Of a stretch of 5,346 nt of DNA, positions 1 through 4,915 are shown in pieces. The position numbers were made by a program, and so were the translations under genes. Numbering within the stretch: position 1 is the first letter of the stretch; each line of letters starts with the position of its first letter. The notes below the pieces were generated by a model. It had not been told where the DNA came from and did not search any database. It was given only the letters and a program-made list of their open reading frames with translations. The stretch covers positions 1 through 5,346 of the forward strand of contig CABRWN010000145.1 of NCBI GenBank assembly GCA_902474645.1. Reading direction: 5' to 3'. This DNA comes from an uncultured Collinsella sp. (lineage in GTDB: Bacteria; Actinomycetota; Coriobacteriia; Coriobacteriales; Coriobacteriaceae).

Positions 1-729
1 GTTGCCGATGTTGCCGCGACGCTGGATATGGCTGCCGGAGATGTTGATACTGCGCTGCGCGCGCTGGTGGCGGAGGACGCGGTGTGTGAGCTTACCGCGG
101 GCGATGTGGCGCTGTACACGAGTACTGCCGTGCTCGACGCTGCGATGGACACGCTTGCGGCGACCCTGTCGGCCATGCACACGGCGGCTCCCAAGGAGAC
201 AGGCTTTACGCCCGGCGCCGTTGCCCATGCTGCATGGCCTGCCGCTGATGAAGGCGTTGCCGCTGCTCTGATTGCCGAGGGCTGCTCGCGCGGCGTTTGT
301 GCTGCCGAAGGCGCCGAGGTGTTCGACCCACACTCCGCAGCCGCCGCTGCGCGTGTGGTGCGCGAGGCCTGCGAGTGTATCGTTGCCTTGCTGGACGAGG
401 CCGGCCTCGATGCGCCGACGTTACCCGAGGTGGGCGAGCAGCTGCAGCTCGATCGCGACACCATGACGCGTGCCCTGCGCGAGCTTTCGCTCAACCGCTC
501 GATCGTTAAGGTCGAGCGCGACGTTGCCCTGTCCGCTGCCGCCGAGGCCCATGCGCGCGAGCTCGTCGCCGCCGCCGTTGAGGCAGCCGGCGGCGCTGCC
601 ACCACGAGTATGCTGCGCGAGGCCCTGGGCGTGTCGCGCAAACGTGCCATCAGCATCTTGGAGCACCTGGATGCCGTGCGCTTTACGGTGCTCGACAAGG
701 ACGCCGGCGGCTTGAGGTCCCTGCGCTAG
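1..729 (+). CDS. selB: Selenocysteine-specific elongation factor SelB, C-terminal part (5'-truncated by window edge)
   Basis: SelB is the EF-Tu-like GTPase that delivers Sec-tRNA(Sec) to UGA codons; its C-terminal winged-helix domains bind the SECIS hairpin of the mRNA. Only the last 242 residues are present and the frame is open from base 1, so the GTPase domains lie outside the window. The visible part is a run of short alpha-rich modules typical of the SelB winged-helix tail. The last module (about 556-726) is the most recognisable: LREALGVSRKRAISILEHLD followed by FTVLDKD and a terminal LRSLR, matching the family pattern of a Ser-Arg-Lys recognition helix and a short basic end after a beta wing. 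The stop is TAG at 727-729. The selenocysteine tRNA gene 150 bases downstream strongly supports the call. The fragment is Ala-rich, as expected at this GC content. No frameshift is seen in the fragment. Confidence 0.88.
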   Translation, partial: VADVAATLDMAAGDVDTALRALVAEDAVCELTAGDVALYTSTAVLDAAMDTLAATLSAMHTAAPKETGFTPGAVAHAAWPAADEGVAAALIAEGCSRGVCAAEGAEVFDPHSAAAAARVVREACECIVALLDEAGLDAPTLPEVGEQLQLDRDTMTRALRELSLNRSIVKVERDVALSAAAEAHARELVAAAVEAAGGAATTSMLREALGVSRKRAISILEHLDAVRFTVLDKDAGGLRSLR

Positions 730-754
730 GCCGGTCACTCGCTCCCGCCTCCTC

Positions 755-821
755 AGTTGCGGTGAAATAGTTCCTATTTGGAGGCTTTGGCAGCAAATAC
801 AGGAACTATTCCACCGCAACT
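755..821. repeat. Long imperfect inverted repeat, copy 1 (between selB and selC)
   Basis: Arms at 755-775 and 801-821 are complementary at 20 of 21 positions; the one mismatch is A765 opposite C811. With a 2-base bulge the stem continues by five pairs (776-780 with 794-798), leaving a 13-base loop. The proximal arm carries the core TTGCGGTGAAATA, which recurs in the second copy near 3861, and CTCCTCA directly precedes or overlaps both arms. It starts 25 bases after the selB stop. The run rich in T after it (about 821-837) means the RNA form could also end selB transcription, but the shared core with the second copy points to a dispersed repeat family. I do not recognise a named family. Confidence 0.85.
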
Positions 822-857
822 TCTTGTTCGTCTTTTTGGGATGGAGCCGTTTCGGTT

Positions 858-866
858 TGGTAAAAT
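858..866 (+). promoter_or_regulatory. Probable extended -10 promoter of selC
   Basis: TGGTAAAAT is a TGn extended -10 followed by TAAAAT (5 of 6 bases of TATAAT). It lies 12 bases before the first base of the mature tRNA, so a start about 6-7 bases downstream would give a very short 5' leader. The only -35 candidate is TTGGGA at 836-841 with a long 19-base spacer, so the extended -10 would have to do most of the work. The xdh operon has a very similar element at 3981-3989. Confidence 0.5.
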
Positions 867-878
867 ACCGCCGCACTT

Positions 879-975
879 GGGAACGGATGGGCTCCGGTGG
901 GCTCCGCGGTCCTCAAAACCGTTGCGAGGCGTGCAAAACGTCTTGGATGTGTTCGATTCACATACGTTCCCGCCA
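879..975 (+). tRNA. selC: Selenocysteine tRNA, tRNA-Sec (anticodon TCA)
   Basis: This 97-base gene folds as a bacterial tRNA-Sec. Acceptor: GGGAACG (879-885) pairs with CGTTCCC (965-971), then discriminator G972 and an encoded CCA (973-975). D arm: a 6-bp stem 889-894/899-904 (two G-U pairs) with a 4-base loop CGGT, the long-stem, short-loop D arm typical of tRNA-Sec. Anticodon arm: 906-910/918-922 around loop CCTCAAA, giving anticodon TCA (913-915), which reads UGA. Variable arm: an 8-bp stem 925-932/938-945. T arm: 947-951/959-963 around loop TTCGATT. Length, long variable arm, 6-bp D stem and TCA anticodon together are diagnostic. The expected eighth acceptor pair is a G886/A964 mismatch, an oddity against the usual 8+5 form. 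The product is charged with Ser, converted to Sec by SelA using selenophosphate, and delivered by SelB, whose gene is immediately upstream. Confidence 0.95.
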
Positions 976-1010
976 TACGCTACCAGCGCTTTTGTGCTCG
1001 CGGTCTTGCT

Positions 1011-1038
1011 GCGTGCCGCAAAGGCGCTGTTTGTTTTT
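1011..1038 (+). terminator. Possible weak intrinsic terminator after selC
   Basis: GCGTGCC (1011-1017) can pair with GGCGC (1023-1027) through a bulged stem around the loop GCAAA, followed by TGTTTGTTTTT (1028-1038). The stem is short and bulged, so this is tentative. A smaller CGCT/AGCG hairpin at 978-988 followed by a few T is an alternative. If neither works, selC and mobA would be co-transcribed. I see no convincing separate promoter for mobA in 976-1129. Confidence 0.3.
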
Positions 1039-1129
1039 GCACGGGTTTGCCGTACCGCCCGCTTTATCGGCGACGGTATTTGGCTTCGTGTGCCGGGTTT
1101 TGAGCATGCCGATGGGGGTGGTTTGCCGT

Positions 1130-1762
1130 ATGACTACCGTAAGACGGGCCGATCTTTCTTGTGTCGTCCAGGCGGGCGGGATGTCCTCGCGCATGGGCTG
1201 TGACAAGGCACGCATGGCGTTTTGCGGCGAGCCACTCATCGAGCGCGTGCTGGGTCGGCTGGCGCCAGTTGCCGGCGAGTTAGTCGTGACGACGTCGCGT
1301 CCCAGCGAGCTTGTCTACCTTGAGGAGTGCGCGTTTGGCGGCTTGGTGCCGCGTGTGGTGGCGGACCTTGAAGGGTCGGCGGGCGCCATGCGCGGCATCG
1401 CGAGCTCGTTGGCCGCGGCGCGATTGCCGCTCGTGGCGATCGTCGCCTGCGATATGCCGTTTGTCTCGTCGGAACTCATCGGCGCGCTTGCCGATCGTGT
1501 TGAGGCCGAGGCGCTCGACGTGTGCGTGCCGCGCGAGGAGCGGGGGATTGAGCCGCTTTGCGCCGTCTGGCGCCGTGACGCTTGTGCGCCGGTTGCCCAA
1601 GAGCTGCTCTCCTGCGACCGACAGCGCATTCGCTGCCTGATCAATCGCGTTCAGGCCGGTTATATGGATGAGCCGCAGATTGTTAAGGCCGCGGGCTCGA
1701 CGCTCTGCTTCGAAAACGTCAATACGCCCGAGGAGTTTGCGGCGGCCGAGTTACTCGCCTAG
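1130..1762 (+). CDS. mobA: Molybdenum cofactor guanylyltransferase, MobA-type
   Basis: MobA-family enzymes transfer a nucleotide (GMP from GTP in MobA) to molybdopterin to make the dinucleotide cofactor used by molybdoenzymes in the cytoplasm. The 210-residue product shows the family signatures in order: the nucleotide-binding loop QAGGMSSRMGCDKA (14-27; the family usually has LAGG), GEPLIERV (33-40), the GAMRGI block (85-90), the metal-binding CDMPFV (107-112), EPLCAVW (141-147) and the C-terminal FENVNTPEE (194-202). Length is near the family norm of about 190-210. ATG 1130 is preferred because GGGGGTGG lies about 8 bases upstream and it leaves a normal N-terminus; in-frame ATGs at 1106 and 1112 are alternatives, and the open frame further upstream runs through selC and is not coding. 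The DUF3343 gene follows after 15 bases, so the two probably form an operon. A related cytidylyltransferase (MocA) would be the usual partner of hydroxylases such as those near the right edge; the sequence looks more MobA-like, so GTP is likelier but not proven. Confidence 0.87.
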   Translation: MTTVRRADLSCVVQAGGMSSRMGCDKARMAFCGEPLIERVLGRLAPVAGELVVTTSRPSELVYLEECAFGGLVPRVVADLEGSAGAMRGIASSLAAARLPLVAIVACDMPFVSSELIGALADRVEAEALDVCVPREERGIEPLCAVWRRDACAPVAQELLSCDRQRIRCLINRVQAGYMDEPQIVKAAGSTLCFENVNTPEEFAAAELLA

Positions 1763-1777
1763 ACGATTGGAGTTGCC

Positions 1778-2173
1778 ATGTCTCACGATATTTGTCCCGA
1801 CACGGGAGAGCCTTGCACTTGCGATGGTTCCGAGCCCTGTACCTGCGGCTGCGGTGGCTGTGGACATACTGCGGAAGAGGAGGCGGCCGCCGCGGCGTAT
1901 CGTGAGGCACACCGCGAAGGCCCGTCCTGTGATGCCCTCGACCACGAACGCAAGATCATCGTGTCGTTTGACAGTACCTTCGATGTGATGGAATGCGAGC
2001 AGCTGTGCCTGGATGCCGGCGTGCCCGGGCGCATTATGCCTTTGCCCGGCTCCATTACCGCAGGTTGCGGCCTGTGCTGGGCCATGCCGTTCTCGGGCGA
2101 TGCACTTGCCGCCTTCCGCGCTGCCACCGAAGGCCGCGTAACCCCCGCCGACTACCATCAGCTCGTCCTCTAA
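1778..2173 (+). CDS. DUF3343 protein (putative Se/S carrier-like) with Cys-rich N-terminal extension
   Basis: Residues about 58-131 match the DUF3343 family, small proteins proposed as selenium/sulfur carriers because they co-occur with selenium-use genes: a first strand KIIVSFDST (59-67), the helix VMECEQLCLDAG (70-81), VPGRIMPLP (82-90), and the hallmark SITAGCGLCWAMP (92-104), where Cys97 is the usual family cysteine and Cys100 makes it a CxxC. The family is normally only about 70-90 residues. This protein has 131 because of an N-terminal extension with seven Cys in residues 6-28 (C6, C13, C15, C21, C23, C25, C28), Gly-rich and metal-site-like, then an acidic Ala-rich linker. It has 12 Cys in total and no signal peptide or membrane segment. 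ATG 1778 is supported by GGAG at 1769-1772. It follows mobA by 15 bases and ends in TAA. The biochemical function is not established; a role in selenium delivery to a molybdoenzyme is inference. Confidence 0.82.
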   Translation: MSHDICPDTGEPCTCDGSEPCTCGCGGCGHTAEEEAAAAAYREAHREGPSCDALDHERKIIVSFDSTFDVMECEQLCLDAGVPGRIMPLPGSITAGCGLCWAMPFSGDALAAFRAATEGRVTPADYHQLVL

Positions 2174-2180
2174 CCGCCGG

Positions 2181-2211
2181 CACCACAAAGGCGCCTGTCC
2201 CCAATGTGGTG
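2181..2211. repeat. Small REP-like palindrome
   Basis: CACCACA (2181-2187) and TGTGGTG (2205-2211) form a perfect 7-bp inverted repeat around AAGGCGCCTGTCCCCAA. On the other strand the spacer reads GGGGACAGGCGCC, which from memory resembles the GGGGACAGGCACC core of dispersed palindromes associated with REP-type (TnpA-REP/RAYT) transposases. It starts 8 bases after the DUF3343 stop. It has no T-run on its 3' side, so it is unlikely to be a classical terminator. No transposase is in the window. Confidence 0.5.
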
Positions 2212-2331
2212 GTTTGGAACACGTGGACGAAACAGCTTCGAAACACGCGATTTGTGCGTCAGACTCTCAAAAACGCTTCTACCTGCATCGTAATCAAAAC
2301 GAAACATCTGCCCGTCGGCTTATGCGAAACT

Positions 2332-2361
2332 TTGCTGCAACAGTGCGATATTATCCATACT
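2332..2361 (+). promoter_or_regulatory. Tentative gdhA promoter
   Basis: TTGCTG (2332-2337) and CATACT (2356-2361) are 18 bases apart and sit in the AT-richest part of the spacer between DUF3343 and gdhA. TATTAT at 2349-2354 is a competing -10 without a good -35. Either would leave a leader of roughly 60 bases before the gdhA ATG. The leader contains a 6-bp hairpin (TCGCGG 2371-2376 with CCGCGA 2388-2393). The rest of 2212-2331 shows no gene or RNA that I recognise. Confidence 0.3.
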
Positions 2362-2427
2362 CGATAAAGTTCGCGGCGCATAGGGTACCGCGACCGACAT
2401 TTTTCGTTTCCCATCATTGGAGGAAGC

Positions 2428-3783
2428 ATGAGCTACACGCAGAAAGTTCTCGAAGAGCTCAAGGCCCGCTATCCCGAGCAGCCTGAGTTCATCCAGGCCG
2501 CGACCGAGATCCTCGGCACCATCCAGCCGGCGCTCGACGCCCACCCCGAGTACGAGGAGGCCGCTCTGCTTGAGCGCCTCGTCGAGCCCGAGCGCATCGT
2601 CATGTTCCGTGTTCCCTGGGTCGACGACCAGGGCAAGGTCCAGGTCAACCGCGGCTACCGCGTCGAGTTCAACTCTGCCATTGGACCCTACAAGGGCGGC
2701 CTGCGCTTTAACCCGACGGTCACCCTGGGCATGCTCAAGTTCCTGGGCCTGGAGCAAATCCTCAAGAACAGCCTGACCACCCTTCCCATGGGCGGCGGCA
2801 AGGGCGGTTCCGACTTTGACCCCAAGGGCAAGTCCAACAACGAGATCATGCACTTCTGCCAGTCCTTCATGACCGAGCTCTATCGCCACATTGGCCCCAA
2901 CACCGACGTTCCCGCCGGCGACCTGGGCGTTGGCGGCCGCGAGGTTGCCTACCTGTTCGGTCAGTACAAGCGCCTGACCAACGAGTGGACCGGCGTCCTC
3001 ACCGGCAAGGGCCTCTCCTTTGGCGGCTCGCTCGCCCGTACCGAGGCCACCGGCTACGGCCTGGCCTACTTTGTGGACGAGTACCTCAAGAGCCGCGGCG
3101 ACTCCTTCGAGGGCAAGAACGTCGTCGTTCACGGCTCCGGCAACGTCGCCATTTACGCGGTCCAGAAGGTCTCCCAGCTCGGCGGCAAGGTGCTGGCCTG
3201 CTCCGACACCCATGGCTGGGTCGAGGATCCCGACGGCATCGACTACACCGTGCTCGAGCATGTCTACAACAAGAAGCGCTCCGGCCACGACAAGGGCGTT
3301 ACGCTCGCTATCTACGTTGACGAGAAGCCCAACGCCGTGTGGCACGAGGGCGACGGCCGCGGCGTGTGGCAGCTGCCCTGCGACATCGCACTGCCCTGCG
3401 CTCGTGAGAACACGCTGCTGCTCGAGGACGCCCAGGCACTCGTCGCCAACGGCTGCAAGGTGGTCGGCGAGGGCGCGAACATGCCCACGACCATCGAGGC
3501 CACGACTTACTTCCAGGAGAACGGCGTCGCCTTTATGCCCGGTAAGGCTGCCAACGCCGGCGGCGTGCTCGTGTCCGGCCTGGAGATGAGCCAGAACGCC
3601 GAGCACCTGTCCTGGACCTTCGAGGAGGTCGACGGCAAGCTCGAGCAGCTCATGCGCGGCATGTTCCACAACGTGGACGACACCGCCAAGGAGTACGGCG
3701 AGGAGGGCAACTTCGTCATGGGCGCCAACATCGCCGGCTTCCTGAAGGTCGCCGACGCCATGCTCGCTCAGGGCGTCTGCTAA
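2428..3783 (+). CDS. gdhA: NADP-specific glutamate dehydrogenase
   Basis: This cytoplasmic enzyme makes glutamate from 2-oxoglutarate, ammonium and NADPH. The 451-residue product has the normal length of the hexameric bacterial GdhA (about 445-450). Visible signatures: RGYRVEFNSAIGPYKGGLRF (75-94) with substrate-binding Lys89, Lys113, the catalytic PMGGGKGG block with Lys125, PAGDLGVGGRE (162-172) with catalytic Asp165, and the nucleotide-binding GSGNVA (236-241), the form found in NADP-type enzymes rather than the GFGNVG of NAD-type ones. ANMPTT and PGKAANAGGVLVSG near the C-terminal third complete the substrate pocket. ATG 2428 has a strong GGAGG (2419-2423) 4 bases upstream. It appears monocistronic: a 250-base spacer before it and a strong terminator after it. 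Codons are strongly biased to C/G endings and nearly all Lys are AAG, which suggests high expression and contrasts with selB and mobA. It has no evident functional link to the selenium and molybdenum genes around it. Confidence 0.97.
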   Translation: MSYTQKVLEELKARYPEQPEFIQAATEILGTIQPALDAHPEYEEAALLERLVEPERIVMFRVPWVDDQGKVQVNRGYRVEFNSAIGPYKGGLRFNPTVTLGMLKFLGLEQILKNSLTTLPMGGGKGGSDFDPKGKSNNEIMHFCQSFMTELYRHIGPNTDVPAGDLGVGGREVAYLFGQYKRLTNEWTGVLTGKGLSFGGSLARTEATGYGLAYFVDEYLKSRGDSFEGKNVVVHGSGNVAIYAVQKVSQLGGKVLACSDTHGWVEDPDGIDYTVLEHVYNKKRSGHDKGVTLAIYVDEKPNAVWHEGDGRGVWQLPCDIALPCARENTLLLEDAQALVANGCKVVGEGANMPTTIEATTYFQENGVAFMPGKAANAGGVLVSGLEMSQNAEHLSWTFEEVDGKLEQLMRGMFHNVDDTAKEYGEEGNFVMGANIAGFLKVADAMLAQGVC

Positions 3784-3808
3784 ATCTTCGCTCGACATAG
3801 CATCGCAG

Positions 3809-3843
3809 AAGGCTCCCAGTCATCTTGGCTGGGAGCCTTTTCT
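3809..3843 (+). terminator. Intrinsic terminator of gdhA
   Basis: AAGGCTCCCAG (3809-3819) is perfectly complementary to CTGGGAGCCTT (3829-3839) around a 9-base loop and runs into TTTTCT (3838-3843). It starts 25 bases after the gdhA stop. This 11-bp GC-rich stem plus T-run is a textbook Rho-independent terminator. Confidence 0.92.
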
Positions 3844-3859
3844 ATCCCGGAGGACTCCT

Positions 3860-3934
3860 CATAACTTGCGGTGAAATACGGACTGTTTAGCGTCCCAGAA
3901 CGGCTAATCAGTCCGTATATCACCGCAAGTTATG
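3860..3934. repeat. Long imperfect inverted repeat, copy 2 (upstream of xdh operon)
   Basis: Arms 3861-3885 and 3909-3933 are complementary at 24 of 25 positions (mismatch A3875 opposite A3919), with one more pair outside (C3860-G3934) and a further TTAGC/GCTAA pairing inside (3887-3891 with 3903-3907) across one mismatch. It shares CTCCTCA and the core TTGCGGTGAAATA with the copy at 755-821, but its distal arm (CGGACTG) differs from that of copy 1 (GTTCCT). It lies between the gdhA terminator and the xdh promoter, so it is not needed as the gdhA terminator. It could act as a mobile palindrome, an RNA hairpin or a protein-binding site for the xdh operon; nothing in the window decides. Confidence 0.88.
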
Positions 3935-3980
3935 GATGGGTGGGTGGATTTTGTCCTAAAACGGTGCGCGGCCCCTCGTT

Positions 3981-3989
3981 TGGTACACT
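3981..3989 (+). promoter_or_regulatory. Probable extended -10 promoter of the xdh operon
   Basis: TGGTACACT is a TGn extended -10 with hexamer TACACT, about 25 bases before the first possible start codon of the FAD-subunit gene. No good -35 lies at 16-18 bases; TTGTCC (3951-3956) is too far. Transcription starting near 3996 would give a leader of about 18-30 bases. The inverted repeat ends about 47 bases upstream of it. Confidence 0.45.
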
Positions 3990-4013
3990 TAAAGGTACTG
4001 GACAAGTGGAGAG

Positions 4014-4915
4014 ATGGGGGAGAACGTGCTCAAGTTCGGTACCTACGTCCGTGTTGGAAACGCGGCCGAAGCCTATGAGCTCTTGCAGAAAAACCGCAAC
4101 AACAAGATTGTGGGCGGCGGCATCTGGATGCGCCTGGGTTCGCGTCGTGTGGCGACGGCGATTGACCTTTCGGCCTGCGGACTCGATCAGATCGAGGAGA
4201 CCGAGACCGAGTTTCGCATCGGTGCCATGTGCACCCTGCGCCAGCTCGAGCGTCATGCCGGGCTCAACGCGCTTGTCAACAATGTCTTTGAGTTCGCCGT
4301 CCACGATATCGTGGGCGTCCAGCTGCGCAACACCGCCACGGTGGGCGGCAGCATCTACGGCCGCTTTGGCTTCTCGGACGTTCTCTCGGCCTTTTTGGCG
4401 CTCGATTCCTATGTTGAGCTGACGGGCGCCGGCCGCGTGCCGCTCGCCGAGTTCGTGGACATGGGCTACGTGCGCGACGTGATCGAGCATGTGGTGGTCG
4501 TCAAGCACGACTATCGCGCGAGCTACGAGGCCGTGCGCAAGGCCGCGACCGACTTCCCCTCCTTAAACGTCACCGCCGCCTGGTGGGACAACTCCTGGCA
4601 TGTCACCGTGGGCGCCCGCCCGTTGCGTGCGACCCTGCTGCAGGGCGAGGCGTGCGGCCTGGTGAACGAGCAGCCTTCCGAGGACGAGCTGCGCGCCCTG
4701 GCCGCGTCCGTGCGCGCGCTGAGCTACGGCACCAACCTGTGGGGCTCGGCCGCATCTCGGCCCCGCTTGCCGTCCAGGCCGTGCGCCGCGCCGCCGGTAT
4801 CGAGCTTTCTGCCGCGCTTGCCAACGAGCTCGAGGGCGTGCAGATCCCTAAGTTTGCCACGGACGAGTATTCCTGCCGCCGCGTGCCCGGCGTCGATTCT
4901 AGCGAGGTGCGCTAA
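4014..4915 (+). pseudogene. xdhB: Molybdenum hydroxylase FAD-binding subunit (XdhB-like), frameshifted
   Basis: This is the FAD subunit of xanthine dehydrogenase-family enzymes, which passes electrons from the 2Fe-2S subunit to NAD or another acceptor. The N-terminal part shows the FAD-domain motifs IVGGGIWMRL (32-41), where the family has a Gly-Gly loop, and LRNTATVGGSIYGRFGFSD (104-122), the TVGG...SD FAD site, then LSAFLALDSYVEL. The reading holds through YGTNLWGSAA (ends 4754), after which it turns Pro/Ser-rich and non-homologous and would end only at 5054, inside the next gene. Frame 2 continues the family-like C-terminus: ISAPLAVQAVRRAAG onward to SSEVR and TAA at 4913-4915. One missing base somewhere in about 4738-4756, possibly in TGGGG, explains this; the repaired protein would be about 300 residues, normal for XdhB. 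The start may be GTG 4026 (VLKFGTYVR resembles the usual MLKF N-terminus, with GGGGAG 3 bases upstream) rather than ATG 4014. It could be a real mutation or a sequencing/assembly error. Confidence 0.83.

Noticed and set aside
755..821. Inverted repeat copy 1 as a SECIS element
   Set aside because: A bacterial SECIS lies just after an in-frame TGA inside a coding sequence; here the upstream gene ends with TAG and the hairpin is non-coding, and a second copy sits in another non-coding spacer.
1053..1078. TACCG/CGGTA inverted repeat between selC and mobA
   Set aside because: Only five outer pairs are solid, the interior pairs poorly and no T-run follows directly, so it is not reported as a terminator or operator.
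824..1129. N-terminal extension of mobA back to 824, and other open frames across 778-1203
   Set aside because: They run through the selenocysteine tRNA gene and its promoter, and the added residues bear no relation to the MobA family.
2320..3798. A 492-residue open frame on the minus strand opposite gdhA
   Set aside because: It is the antisense shadow of a highly biased, GC-rich gene; the product is a low-complexity run of Val, Leu, Ala and Gly with no recognisable domain, while the plus strand encodes an unmistakable glutamate dehydrogenase.
4738..4756. Programmed ribosomal frameshift in the FAD-subunit gene
   Set aside because: No slippery heptamer with a following pseudoknot is evident, and the family is normally made from one continuous frame; a one-base loss or sequence error is simpler.
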